64,000 nt of DNA from Asaia sp. W19 (GCF_003994335.1 NZ_PNQZ01000061.1:216063-280062), one strand, 5' to 3'; positions 31,949 to 40,199 are shown, counted from the first letter of the stretch. Made by a program: numbers and translations. The notes: a model not told the origin generated them from the letters alone.

Positions 31949-32335
31949 TTAAAGGGGACTTGAGGGTTCACTGACAGAGGACGGTGTATACCCGTTGTAG
32001 CTTGGATCAATTTCCCAAGGGAAGCTGCGTGACTCAGTGTCCCCGAGCCTGAACCTACGCAGCTCCTCAATCATGATGATCATTGTTTCGGTATTGATCT
32101 TTGTTAGCTCTGCACTCTGCATGAGCCAGCCAACGGTCATCCTTAACTCACGAAGCATCTCATCTTCGCGGGAGCCCTGCTTAGTGCCTTCGATGGCACC
32201 CCGGATTTCATCAAGAAACACGAAGTGCTCTTCTTTCCACGCCTTGAAAAAGTCAGCGGCACCCATAGCGGCGCCGATAAGCATGAACGCCACGAAGTAG
32301 TACGACCAGCCTAGACTCCACAAAGACGCTGGCAC
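31949..32335 (-). CDS. Membrane-anchored protein, possible lysogenic conversion gene
   Basis: 128 aa. One N-terminal membrane helix (WSYYFVAFMLIGAAMGAADF), then a long charged helical domain (WKEEHFVFLDEIRGAIEGTK, LRMTVGWLMQSAELTKI, TMIIMIEELRRFRL) and a disordered Ser/Pro tail. It ends one base before the Arc-like gene's stop, so the two may be cotranscribed. Topology suggests a cytoplasmic or periplasmic helical bundle; superinfection exclusion is a guess. Confidence 0.6.
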   Translation of the reverse strand: MPASLWSLGWSYYFVAFMLIGAAMGAADFFKAWKEEHFVFLDEIRGAIEGTKQGSREDEMLRELRMTVGWLMQSAELTKINTETMIIMIEELRRFRLGDTESRSFPWEIDPSYNGYTPSSVSEPSSPL

Positions 32336-32497
32336 TCAAGTATTCCCCTCTGGCTTAGCGTCTATACGGCGCAGCTCACGGTTGATCAGAGATCGTACCC
32401 ATTGGGCCACAGTACGCTCCTCCTTTTCGGCGGCGCGATCAAGCGACTCTTTGAGATCTTCATCCACGCGGACAGAAATTTGGATAGTTTTCGCCAT
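32336..32497 (-). CDS. Arc/CopG-type ribbon-helix-helix repressor
   Basis: 53 aa starting MAKTIQISVRVDEDLKESLD, which is the beta-strand plus helix A of the RHH fold, followed by ERTVAQWVRSLINRELRRID. Such dimers bind palindromic or repeated operators. I prefer ATG 32497 (GGGG upstream) over ATG 32530. Two GACACTCA direct repeats just upstream (32522 and 32551) are candidate autoregulatory operators. With the antirepressor at 33310 this resembles the P22 Arc/Ant immunity module. Confidence 0.8.
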   Translation of the reverse strand: MAKTIQISVRVDEDLKESLDRAAEKEERTVAQWVRSLINRELRRIDAKPEGNT

Positions 32498-32521
32498 TTT
32501 CCCCAAAAACCACTTGTAAGC

Positions 32522-32558
32522 GACACTCATTGGAGTTATTGAATGTCAATGACACTCA
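32522..32558 (-). promoter_or_regulatory. Candidate Arc-like operator repeats
   Basis: GACACTCA occurs at 32522-32529 and again at 32551-32558, 29 bp apart, directly upstream of the ribbon-helix-helix gene; GGTCAT/ATGAC-like half-sites flank them. Direct repeats near the start are typical of RHH autoregulation. No footprint evidence. Confidence 0.4.
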
Positions 32559-32679
32559 ACGAGGGTCATTTGCTTACTTCTTCTAACACTTTCACACCCT
32601 GAAAGTCACTCTAATGTCCCCTATCAAACACCGAAAATCCTTCTACATGCGCTTATAAAGCCGCACGCAAAGGGCCGCC

Positions 32680-32705
32680 GACGATTAGACTTACGCAATA
32701 GAACA
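32680..32705 (+). repeat. Diverged third copy of the 24-bp repeat
   Basis: GACGATTAGACTTACGCAAT continues AGAACA; it differs from the right arm at 30588-30611 at only two or three positions. It lies 80 bp before a small membrane-protein gene and just upstream of a TAACGTTA palindrome (32738-32745). Confidence 0.7.
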
Positions 32706-32784
32706 GTACGCGCCGAGCGTCTGCCTGAAAAAATCTCTAACGTTACCGACTTCCCTGCTTAGCATAGTTCGAGGTGCAGCATCT

Positions 32785-33024
32785 ATGAATAAAGTGATCC
32801 CGCCAAGCTGGCCACAGATCATCGCCTTATCGTTTCCTGCGGCGATATTCATCACCCTGGGCGTTCTCCGCCTCGTCTACGATCCACTCACTCGCATTCA
32901 AATTGTAGGCGAGTGCATCAGTATTGCCTTCACAGCGGTCATACCTGTCCTTCTATGGTTCGTATGTTTCGCAGTTCGCACTGGCAACGCGGTTGATCAG
33001 GAAGTCCCCGGCGAGAACTCGTAA
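32785..33024 (+). CDS. Small two-helix membrane protein, 79 aa
   Basis: ATG with GAGGTG about 10 nt upstream. Two predicted membrane helices (about residues 11-29, IIALSFPAAIFITLGVLRLV, and 45-64, ISIAFTAVIPVLLWFVCFAV) with short polar ends. It resembles phage-encoded small inner-membrane proteins in general but no family is assigned. Location in the immunity region suggests a superinfection or host-interaction role. Confidence 0.55.
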   Translation: MNKVIPPSWPQIIALSFPAAIFITLGVLRLVYDPLTRIQIVGECISIAFTAVIPVLLWFVCFAVRTGNAVDQEVPGENS

Positions 33025-33309
33025 GCCCTGCCGGGGTCCCTCTGTTAGACGAGCAATGTACCCGAAAGAAGTTGTAGGAATTCAGTGAGGTGTTTGCACA
33101 TGCTCACCAAGTTATCCGCAACTTCAATTAGACGCACTACACCATCGAGGTTCTCACAGAACCACACCAGTATCTTCAGAAAATAGCTCCGCTTCTTATC
33201 ACCTGAAAATCCAGGCCGCGCCCACAGAGTCAGCTTCGCTCAGATTCGTCTGAACCGTGAGGCTGACACTGGCCCCTCATGTCCACAAGATGAACACAGG
33301 AAGAACCAG

Positions 33310-34104
33310 ATGATTAATTTACAGGCATATGAAGGCCACGAAGATGGCGGCAGCCGCGCCATGACGTTTCCATTTGAGGGTCATTCGGTTCGCGTCATGG
33401 ACCGCGACGGGGAACCTTGGTGGTTTCTCGCGGATGTTTGCGCGGCACTCGACATAGCTAAGCCGGAGAATGTCGCCGCGAGGCTAGATGATGATGAGAA
33501 GGCCACCACCCGTATTGAGGGTGGTGGGAATCTCAACCCCAATCGCACCATCATCAACCAGTCTGGCCTGTTCTCTCTGGTGCTCACCAGCCGCAAACCT
33601 GATGCCAAGCGGTTCAAGAAATGGGTAACTGCTGAGGTCCTACCAGCCATCCGCAAAACCGGCGGCTACATGGTTGCCGCTCCCGATGAAACCCCTGAAG
33701 CCCTTGCACTGCGCGCTCTGACCGTTCTTCAGGATACCGTCGAGCGGCAGAAGGCCCAGCTCGCCATCTCCGAACCCAAGGCTGCCGGGTTTGATCAGAT
33801 CACAGCCGGGAACTACCTGCCGAGCATCCGCAAGTTCTTCAGCGTGTTCGACGGTGTGAACCTTATCGCGGTCCCAGCTCGCCTGGTGGAACTTGGGTAC
33901 CTCTACCGCGACCCTCAGGACAACTATCGGGTCCGTCGCGAACGCCCTCGGGCTCTCGAACTGTTCCGCGAACACATTCAGCAGAACTCAGCCTGGACCT
34001 CCGTGACAATCTCTCTTCGTGCCGCTGGGCAGGAGGAGATGGCGGAGCTGTATCGTCAGGGCCAGATACCGCTGCTCAAGGCATTTCAGCAGCGTTTACA
34101 ATAA
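33310..34104 (+). CDS. Phage antirepressor (BRO-N plus KilAC-like)
   Basis: 264 aa. N-terminal BRO/AntA-type domain (FEGHSVRVMDRDGEPWWFLA, ADVCAALDIAKPENVAARLD, INQSGLFSLVLTSRKPDAKR, WVTAEVLPAIRKTGGYMV), then an antirepressor C-terminal domain (KFFSVFDGVNLIAVPARLVE, GYLYRDPQDNYRVRRERP). Such proteins bind and inactivate repressors, promoting lytic growth. AGGAA lies just upstream. Its probable target is the Arc-like or XRE regulator encoded to the left. Confidence 0.88.
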   Translation: MINLQAYEGHEDGGSRAMTFPFEGHSVRVMDRDGEPWWFLADVCAALDIAKPENVAARLDDDEKATTRIEGGGNLNPNRTIINQSGLFSLVLTSRKPDAKRFKKWVTAEVLPAIRKTGGYMVAAPDETPEALALRALTVLQDTVERQKAQLAISEPKAAGFDQITAGNYLPSIRKFFSVFDGVNLIAVPARLVELGYLYRDPQDNYRVRRERPRALELFREHIQQNSAWTSVTISLRAAGQEEMAELYRQGQIPLLKAFQQRLQ

Positions 34105-34246
34105 CCTATCGGCGCGGGAGAGGGGCAGATTGGTGCCCCTCACTCGTTGCGTTTACATGTTTTGTTCTCTCTATGTTCTCATTTTTAACTTGAACCTGTT
34201 CCTGCCTGCTCTGTAAGTTGTGCAGGTAGTTAATTCGGATGAAGCC

Positions 34247-34540
34247 ATGATGACGATGATGTGCCCTGAGCGGTCCCTATGTAGGTCCCTGCTGGCCGCT
34301 GTTTTTTTCGGCCCTGTTGAAGATCGGGACGACACACTTGACGGCGATAGCCTTGTCATTTTCAGCCCGGTTCGTGAGGACGGGAGCTTTGTTGCGAGTG
34401 TGAGTCCTGTGGGTGATCTCTGGGCCGCCGATCTCATGGTGGACACAGGCATCGTCTGGGCGTCAGTAGAGCCGTCTATGCAGGAGGCGTTCATAGCTCT
34501 TGCGGGTGCCACGACAGCACTCCTGCGCACGGGACACTGA
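34247..34540 (+). CDS. Hypothetical protein upstream of integrase
   Basis: Start uncertain (ATG 34247 with GGATGAAG upstream; a GTG at 34220 is possible). About 97 aa, acidic, beta-rich (DSLVIFSPVREDGSFVASVS) with a helical C-terminus. Its stop is one base before the integrase start, so the pair is probably cotranscribed. An excisionase would normally be basic with an HTH; this is not. Unknown. Confidence 0.5.
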   Translation: MMTMMCPERSLCRSLLAAVFFGPVEDRDDTLDGDSLVIFSPVREDGSFVASVSPVGDLWAADLMVDTGIVWASVEPSMQEAFIALAGATTALLRTGH

Positions 34541-34541
34541 A

Positions 34542-35741
34542 ATGCATTTCTTCCGCCAGCCTGCGAGCCCTTTCTGGTTCGTGTCATTCACTGACTCGGT
34601 ATCGGGAAAGCGTGTCAAGCGTTCCACCAAAGAGACCGCCATGCGAGCGGCCCGCAAGGCTGCGACCGAGATCATCCAGAAATTCGCTGAGGACGCCAGG
34701 CCCGCATCCGAAAAGGTGCAGGGTGTGACCATCGAGGCTGCGTTGCGGAGGTATCTGTCGTGGCTTGAGACTGAGCGCAAGGCATCGAGTCGCCACGCGG
34801 GCATCCATGTGCGTAAAACACTCGGGGAGGGGTTCGAGGGGCGCTTTAGCCTTGATGGAAGACGCCTGCTGGTGTCGCTCACCCCGGCAGACATGGATGA
34901 AATGGTCCGCGCGCGGATTGCCGAGGGAAACTCTCCCCAAACCGCAGCGCATGAGGTCAAGACCCTACGTGCCGCCGCGAACTACGTTGCTGATCTGGGA
35001 GGTGAGTTCCCGCCTGCGATGGTAAGCCGCTCTGGCCGAGCAAATCCCTGGCGACTTCCCCAGGTCAAAGCCAAGACACGGTATCTCACGCGGGAGGAGT
35101 GGCAGAGCGTTTATGACCATCTGGACCCTTTCCGAAGCACCAGTGCGGTCTACAAAAATGGAGCGCAGCACGATCTGCACCCCAGTCCTGCCACGGTTCA
35201 GTCCCGGCTGGATATCAGGGATTTGTTCGTCATCCTCACAGTGACCGGAGGGCGCTGGTCGGAAGTGGCGCGCTTGACCTGGGATCGAGTGGACACCGTC
35301 GAGTTTCGCCATGTGCGGTTCTGGGGGAGTAAATCGAACCGGGAGCGGGTGGCGCCACTTCCAGCCTCTGCATCGGACATTCTGCGCCGCCGATATGAAG
35401 CGCGTGAGACTGTGATGGTGTTCCCCGGCGGAGGCGGAAAGCGGTTCCGAACGGATGCCTCCGGTCGGCCTATAATCGCCGCTATGGATGCCTGCGGGCT
35501 CAATCGAGAGGATATAGTGGCCTGCCACGGTCGCGCTACCGTTCACAGCCTCCGCCACACCTACGCATCGTGGCTGCTCCAGAACGGCGCGGATCTAGCC
35601 GAGGTGCAGGAGGGGTTGGGCCACACGACATTGGACATGACGAGGCGATACGCCCACCTGTCACAGAGCCGAACTGCGCAGCGGATAACCGCTGTGTTCG
35701 ATGCCTTGGCAGACGTGAAGCCTCTAGGACACGACGCCTGA
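34542..35741 (+). CDS. int: Tyrosine integrase
   Basis: 399-aa site-specific recombinase that integrates and excises the prophage. Seen: an N-terminal arm and SAM-like core-binding domain (ALRRYLSWLETERK, AAHEVKTLRAAANYV), then the catalytic domain with Arg in TGGRWSEVARLTW, HSLRHTYASWLL (His-x-x-Arg), GLGHTTLDMTRRYAHL with the second His and the nucleophilic Tyr. ATG 34542 follows the previous stop by one base; an upstream start at 34500 would run into that gene. It lies 118 bp from the tRNA-derived attachment core. Confidence 0.95.
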   Translation: MHFFRQPASPFWFVSFTDSVSGKRVKRSTKETAMRAARKAATEIIQKFAEDARPASEKVQGVTIEAALRRYLSWLETERKASSRHAGIHVRKTLGEGFEGRFSLDGRRLLVSLTPADMDEMVRARIAEGNSPQTAAHEVKTLRAAANYVADLGGEFPPAMVSRSGRANPWRLPQVKAKTRYLTREEWQSVYDHLDPFRSTSAVYKNGAQHDLHPSPATVQSRLDIRDLFVILTVTGGRWSEVARLTWDRVDTVEFRHVRFWGSKSNRERVAPLPASASDILRRRYEARETVMVFPGGGGKRFRTDASGRPIIAAMDACGLNREDIVACHGRATVHSLRHTYASWLLQNGADLAEVQEGLGHTTLDMTRRYAHLSQSRTAQRITAVFDALADVKPLGHDA

Positions 35742-35858
35742 CCTCTCAGGTGGGGCGTCTAGGACATGTCCTAGCGGTTAACTCGTAACGTTACAGGAGA
35801 ACGATTTTCCTGGGTTTTACAGGGACTTACGGTCTGCTGCGCCGTAAATCTCCTGGGG

Positions 35859-35902
35859 TTCCCAAGCTGCATACGAGGGTTCGATTCCCTTCACCCGCTC
35901 CA
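35859..35902 (+). other. Attachment site: 3' fragment of tRNA-Gly(CCC)
   Basis: 44 bp that read as the anticodon loop (TTCCCAA, anticodon CCC), the 3' half of the anticodon stem, T-arm GAGGG-TTCGATT-CCCTT, acceptor strand CACCCGC, T and CCA of a glycine tRNA. The 5' half is absent and the upstream sequence cannot pair with the stem, so this is the displaced end (attR-like) left by integration. The intact tRNA should lie at the prophage's other end, left of the window. Confidence 0.85.
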
Positions 35903-35926
35903 GCCTCAAAAATTGCATCAGCTTTT

Positions 35927-36505
35927 TCAGCCGCGCAGAAGTTTTTTCTTCGGCGCGTCGTCAGTCTTTTTGGGCGCCGCCTTCTGTGGCGCGGGGGCAG
36001 GAGCCCCATCCTGATAAGTCGTGCCGTTCCATGTCCAGCGGTCGTTCTTGTCGATCAGCAAGTCGTGCATCCCATTGTGACGGCTCGGGAGAACCGAGAT
36101 GGCACCACTAACCGAATCGAGAACCAGCTTCCAGCCACCCTTGTGTCTCAGATAGACCGAGGTCGAGCATCCTGCGGAGCCGCAAAGCCGCGCGGATTGC
36201 AGTTGCACGAACAGAGCCATATCGGATTTGTCCGTCGAGAGCGGGGCAGATGCGACGAGTACCACGGGCTGGTCATCGTGTTTGGCAGCATCGGCGAGAT
36301 CGGCAGCATTCAGTTCGCGCGCTTCGTGATCCAGATTTGTTCCGGGCAGGCTCGAGAGAATCACGGGGTGCGGGCCAGCGCTGTTCTGGGATGTGGCGCG
36401 ATGGGCTCCCGCCCAGGCGGACGGGCCCATGAGGCTGCAGAAAACCGTGCTTACAAGCGCAGCATGCACCAGAGCCTGGGGTAAACGCATCGACTTGTCT
36501 TTCAT
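35927..36505 (-). CDS. Exported hypothetical protein
   Basis: First chromosomal gene beyond the prophage. 192 aa with a signal peptide (LPQALVHAALVSTVFCSLMG, cleavage near SAWA-GA) and a mature beta-rich domain containing two close Cys (RLCGSAGCSTSVYLR) that could form a disulphide, then WKLVLDSVSGAISVL and WTWNGTTYQDG. The C-terminal tail is Lys/Pro/Ala-rich. Met6 is an alternative start. Probably periplasmic; no family recognised. Confidence 0.7.
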   Translation of the reverse strand: MKDKSMRLPQALVHAALVSTVFCSLMGPSAWAGAHRATSQNSAGPHPVILSSLPGTNLDHEARELNAADLADAAKHDDQPVVLVASAPLSTDKSDMALFVQLQSARLCGSAGCSTSVYLRHKGGWKLVLDSVSGAISVLPSRHNGMHDLLIDKNDRWTWNGTTYQDGAPAPAPQKAAPKKTDDAPKKKLLRG

Positions 36506-36550
36506 TCTTGTTCAGCGCCGACTCGCCGGACTTTGTGGATGCCCTGCTTC

Positions 36551-37309
36551 TTACGCGTGACGCAGCGTTACGACCAGTACGTCACGATACGCAGGACGTG
36601 CCGGGTCGATAGGCTCAACAGGCGTCACTCCGTGAAAGACACGATGATCGTCCACGAGGGCTGTATCGAGTGGAGAGGCCAGTGTGAAGGACCCTATCTC
36701 GCGCCTGTGGTCGTCATGGATGGTGGTGACACCGGACGCCACATTCTCTCGGCTCACCATGAGGACGAACACCCAGTCCACACCGTCGCGATGCATCCCT
36801 TCAGGGGTGGGGCGCCCCTGATTGCCGGCTTGCGCCTCGATACGGAACTGGTGCACCTCCGCGTGCCAGCTATCGGGCTGGGTTGAGGCGGGCGTCATGC
36901 GCAACGCCAGTAAATGGGCGGCATTGAGAATGGACAGCATCACCGGATGGCTGGCGATGGCATCCTCGATCGGTCCGAACCAGCGTTCTATCCCGCCATT
37001 GAGCAGGTTGTAATCACGGCTCTGATAGTGGGGCTGATGGCGCTTGCGATCGATGCGGCCACCAGCAAGCGCGTAGGTCGCATAACGCCGCTTACGGTAG
37101 CGACCGCCATCGGCCATGTAGCGATCAAGACCGAGCCGGTGCCAGCTTTCAGCGAAGCGCTCCCAGTCCTCGAAGCCAAAGGCCTGGAGAAACGAGCGCA
37201 TTTCGGGTCCACGCTCGAAGGCATAGCCTTGTGCCTGCAGGGCGCCTACCAGCGCGTCGAGGCGCTCTGCTTCGGGGGCGGGGAGAGATTGTGATCGCTG
37301 AAGAGGCAT
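36551..37309 (-). CDS. 2OG-Fe dioxygenase family protein
   Basis: 252 aa. Matches the 2OG-Fe dioxygenase group that includes amino-acid hydroxylases such as isoleucine 4-hydroxylase. Seen: RYRKRRYATYAL, HQFRIEA, PTPEGMHRDGVDWVFVLMV with the His-x-Asp iron ligands, and DDHRVFHGVTPV with the distal His. It would use 2-oxoglutarate and O2 to hydroxylate a small substrate in the cytoplasm. The true substrate is unknown. It is followed by NDH-2 on the same strand. Confidence 0.8.
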   Translation of the reverse strand: MPLQRSQSLPAPEAERLDALVGALQAQGYAFERGPEMRSFLQAFGFEDWERFAESWHRLGLDRYMADGGRYRKRRYATYALAGGRIDRKRHQPHYQSRDYNLLNGGIERWFGPIEDAIASHPVMLSILNAAHLLALRMTPASTQPDSWHAEVHQFRIEAQAGNQGRPTPEGMHRDGVDWVFVLMVSRENVASGVTTIHDDHRREIGSFTLASPLDTALVDDHRVFHGVTPVEPIDPARPAYRDVLVVTLRHA

Positions 37310-37335
37310 GACGCGAGACTACCGTTGATCGGGTG

Positions 37336-38571
37336 TTATTTGTCCAGACGGGGCCGGGTCGGGTTCAAATGGGCCTTAAGGAACGCTGCTGTTCCCCGCG
37401 CCAGCCCCATGACGCCGATCTGATGCTGACGGAAGATCAGATCATGCAGCCATCTTGGTGCCAACCCGCGCAGGAGACCGCCTCCAAAGCTCGTCGAGGA
37501 ACCGACCATGCCCCATCCATTATAGTCACCCAGCGATACAACGGCACCACGGTCGCGGTAAACAAAAGTCGAGGGCTCGCGACCCTGCGCGATGATCGGA
37601 ATCGCCCGACCGAGATAGATCCCCTGCTGGCGTGCAACCTGAGCGGTGGCGGGAAGCGGGGAATCATTGATTCGTGCGCAGTCGCCTAACGCAAAGATCG
37701 ACGTATCGCGGGTCGATTGCATGTGATGGTTGACCACGATCTGCCCGCCGCGAGCGATGTCGAGCCCTTCGAAGAGCTCCGTGGCGGCGCTGGCCCGCAC
37801 GCCAGCGGCCCAGACTCGCAGCGATGCCGGAACAATGCGGCCATCCTTGAGGTGAAAGCCCGCCTCGTCCACGGAAGTCACCATCGCCTCGGTCAGGACG
37901 CTGACACCAAGGGCCTCAAGCTGCTTGCGCGCATCATTCGAAACGCGCTCGGGGAATGCTGGCAGGATGCGCTTGCCGGTCTCGATCAGAGAGAGACGCA
38001 GCAGGTTGCGACGGGCCTCCTTGCCGTAACCGGGTGCCAGATCGATCGCACTGCAAAGTTCGGCCGCGAGCTGGGTACCCGTTGCGCCGCCGCCCACGAT
38101 ACCGACCTCCAGTGTGGTGTTGCGCGCAGCAGCATCTCGGAAGGCGGCACGGAATTTCTCGTGGAAGCTACTCGCATCCGGGAGGGAATCGATGAAGGTG
38201 CAATTGGCCATCACCCCCTCAATCCCGAAATCATTCGAACGCGAACCGAGCGAGACGATCAACATGTCATAGGGAATGATTTCGTCATTCGCGAGACGGA
38301 TCTCGTGCTTCTCGCGATCGACACTGCTGAGCGAGCTCTGGATGAAGCGGAAGCCAAAGCGGCGGCTTGCTTCGATGAACGTCGTGCAGTCGCGTGACTC
38401 CTCGCCGGTGCCGGCTGCAAATTCGTGCAGCATCGGTTTCCAGTAATGCACGGCGCCCTTGTCGATCAGCGTGGTTTCGATGTCGCGGTGACGCCCGCGA
38501 CCCAGCGTCATCGCCGTTTCCATCCCGGCAACACCGCCGCCGATGATGACCACGCGAAATCCATTTGCCAT
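37336..38571 (-). CDS. ndh: Type II NADH dehydrogenase
   Basis: Non-proton-pumping FAD enzyme that passes electrons from NADH to ubiquinone at the inner face of the membrane. Seen: FAD-binding RVVIIGGGVAGMETAMTLG at the N-terminus, the second Rossmann site VGIVGGGATGTQLAAEL, SLRVWAAGVRAS and FALGDCARI. 411 aa from the ATG at 38571, chosen because GGAGGAACAG precedes it. Acetic acid bacteria rely heavily on such simple dehydrogenases, which fits the host. Confidence 0.9.
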   Translation of the reverse strand: MANGFRVVIIGGGVAGMETAMTLGRGRHRDIETTLIDKGAVHYWKPMLHEFAAGTGEESRDCTTFIEASRRFGFRFIQSSLSSVDREKHEIRLANDEIIPYDMLIVSLGSRSNDFGIEGVMANCTFIDSLPDASSFHEKFRAAFRDAAARNTTLEVGIVGGGATGTQLAAELCSAIDLAPGYGKEARRNLLRLSLIETGKRILPAFPERVSNDARKQLEALGVSVLTEAMVTSVDEAGFHLKDGRIVPASLRVWAAGVRASAATELFEGLDIARGGQIVVNHHMQSTRDTSIFALGDCARINDSPLPATAQVARQQGIYLGRAIPIIAQGREPSTFVYRDRGAVVSLGDYNGWGMVGSSTSFGGGLLRGLAPRWLHDLIFRQHQIGVMGLARGTAAFLKAHLNPTRPRLDK

Positions 38572-38827
38572 GCCTGTTCCTCCTCGGCGTCGCCCGGGCA
38601 TGGAGTACGACGCTGATATGATTGCGTTTACCGTGAGCTGTCCTGGCTCATGACCCACAATGTGGGTGCAATCAACGCGTCCGTCCAGACACGGGATGCC
38701 CTCTCCTGAACAAAAAGGGACGGCAGGAGTACTAAATCAAATGAAAATGCGGTGCAATCGCAACTTCTGGCGATGTCAGACCTTGAAATCACTAGACGCA
38801 GGGGCGGGTAGAGAGGAAATGAAAGCA

Positions 38828-38855
38828 GGTGACCGACCCCAGGGGGCCGGTCACC
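38828..38855 (-). terminator. Hairpin downstream of argJ
   Basis: GGTGACCG (38828-38835) and CGGTCACC (38848-38855) form a perfect stem just past the argJ stop on the minus strand. The following T content is modest, so termination strength is uncertain. Confidence 0.55.
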
Positions 38856-38861
38856 GCAGGC

Positions 38862-40097
38862 TCAGCTCCGATAGGAGCCGTTGATGTCGATGTAACCGTG
38901 GGTCAGGTCACAGCTCCAGATCTGCGCATGACCATTGGCGAGGCCGAGATCAATCTGGATCTCGATATCCTGCCCTTTCATGTGGGTGACTACGGGTGCC
39001 TCATCATAGCCGTCAACTACGGTCCCCTGGCGCGCAATCCATACGCCGCCTATGGCAACAGAGAGCGTATCACGGTTAGCGGGTTCGCCGCTTTTGCCCA
39101 CGGCCATGACGATTCGGCCCCAATTGGCATCCTCACCTGCGATCGCGGTTTTCACCAGCGGAGAATTGCCGATGGCCAAGGCGATCTTTTTGGCCGACTC
39201 ATCCGAGACAGCGCCATTGACGCGCACCGTGAACATCTTCGTCGCGCCCTCGCCATCGCGCACGACCATCAGGGCGAGTTCGAGCAACAGGGAATCGAGT
39301 GCCTCGCGGAATGCGACCAGCGCCGGGTCGGTCAGGGTCGTGATTTCGGGATTGCCTGCCTGTGCGGTGGCAAAGACCAGCACCATATCCGAGGTGGATG
39401 TGTCGGAATCGACCGTTATGGCGTTGAAGCTGCGCTCAGTTCCCTCGGAGAGAAGGGCCTGCAGCACGTCATGGGAGATCGCCGCATCGGTGACTACGAA
39501 GCCGAGCATCGTGGCCATGTCGGGCGCGATCATGCCGCTGCCCTTGGCAATCCCCTGGATCGTGACCGACTTGCCGCCGATCTCGACCTTGCGTGTCGCT
39601 GCCTTGGGGAACGTATCGGTGGTCATGATCGCCCGGGCAGCGGCTTCCCAACCTTCCGACGACAATCCTTCATACAGGCTCGGCATGGCGTCGCTGATAC
39701 GCTCGGCATCGAGCGGTTCGCCGATCACGCCTGTCGATGCGAGAAAGACTTCTGTTGCGGGACAATGGACGACGCGCGCTGCGGCGGCGGCTGAGATCTG
39801 CGTGGCAATGATGCCCGCGCGCCCCGTGAACACGTTGGCATTGCCGGAGTTGACGACGAGCGCGCGTGCCTTGCCCTGAGCAAGGGCGGCGCGGCTCCAG
39901 TCAATAGGCGCGCCGGGGCATTTGCTGCGCGTGAACACGCCAGCCGCCGTCGTGCCGGGCACGAATTCCATCATCATGAGATCGGGGCGATCCTTGTAGC
40001 GGATCTGGGCGGCGACAGCGCCAAGCCGCACACCTGCTACCGGCTCGAGGCGCGGCAAAGGCTGGGCGAGGGGGGAGCGGGGGAGGGCTTTGGCCAT
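38862..40097 (-). CDS. argJ: Glutamate N-acetyltransferase/amino-acid acetyltransferase
   Basis: Recycles the acetyl group from N-acetylornithine to glutamate (and in some species acetylates glutamate from acetyl-CoA) in arginine biosynthesis. 411 aa, normal length. Seen: GVRLGAVAAQIRYKDRPDL, SGNANVFTG, the self-cleavage region GIAKGSGMIAPDMATMLGF where Thr usually becomes the nucleophile (ATML), VDSDTSTSDMVLVF, and GEDANWGRIVMAVG. The autoproteolytic site Ala-Thr is present. Flanked by hairpins, so probably monocistronic. Confidence 0.94.
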   Translation of the reverse strand: MAKALPRSPLAQPLPRLEPVAGVRLGAVAAQIRYKDRPDLMMMEFVPGTTAAGVFTRSKCPGAPIDWSRAALAQGKARALVVNSGNANVFTGRAGIIATQISAAAAARVVHCPATEVFLASTGVIGEPLDAERISDAMPSLYEGLSSEGWEAAARAIMTTDTFPKAATRKVEIGGKSVTIQGIAKGSGMIAPDMATMLGFVVTDAAISHDVLQALLSEGTERSFNAITVDSDTSTSDMVLVFATAQAGNPEITTLTDPALVAFREALDSLLLELALMVVRDGEGATKMFTVRVNGAVSDESAKKIALAIGNSPLVKTAIAGEDANWGRIVMAVGKSGEPANRDTLSVAIGGVWIARQGTVVDGYDEAPVVTHMKGQDIEIQIDLGLANGHAQIWSCDLTHGYIDINGSYRS

Positions 40098-40199
40098 GAT
40101 CTGTCTCCGAACGGTAAACGTCGGAAGGAGGATGCACGGCTTGCGCCTCAGGTCCAGCCCTTCACCCGGAAATCAGGTGAAAAGACTGGCCGCGTGAGT

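Larger units (their letters stand above)
1..35902. mobile_element. Temperate podovirus-type prophage, left end outside the window
   Basis: A continuous block of phage genes runs from the window start to a tyrosine integrase at 34542-35741. It ends at a tRNA 3' fragment (35859-35902), after which ordinary chromosomal genes begin. The replication genes resemble T7-type phages, the capsid, portal and adaptor genes resemble SU10-like podoviruses, and an integrase plus repressor genes make it temperate. All core virion genes are present and open (terminase, portal, scaffold, capsid, adaptor, ejection proteins, lysis), so the element looks intact in the part seen. The left attachment site, and any phage RNA polymerase, would lie before position 1. 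Confidence 0.93.

Noticed and set aside
31771..31974. 67-codon plus-strand frame starting TTG
   Set aside because: No ribosome binding site, and it runs into the 3' end of the opposing membrane-protein gene; too weak to annotate.
33025..33309. Open minus-strand frame of about 60 codons between the membrane protein and antirepressor
   Set aside because: It has no ATG, GTG or TTG near its beginning (first GTG leaves about 38 residues) and no ribosome binding site; treated as non-coding.
35780..35902. Complete tRNA gene at the prophage end
   Set aside because: Only the 3' 44 bp look like a tRNA; upstream bases cannot form the D-arm, the 5' acceptor strand or the anticodon stem.
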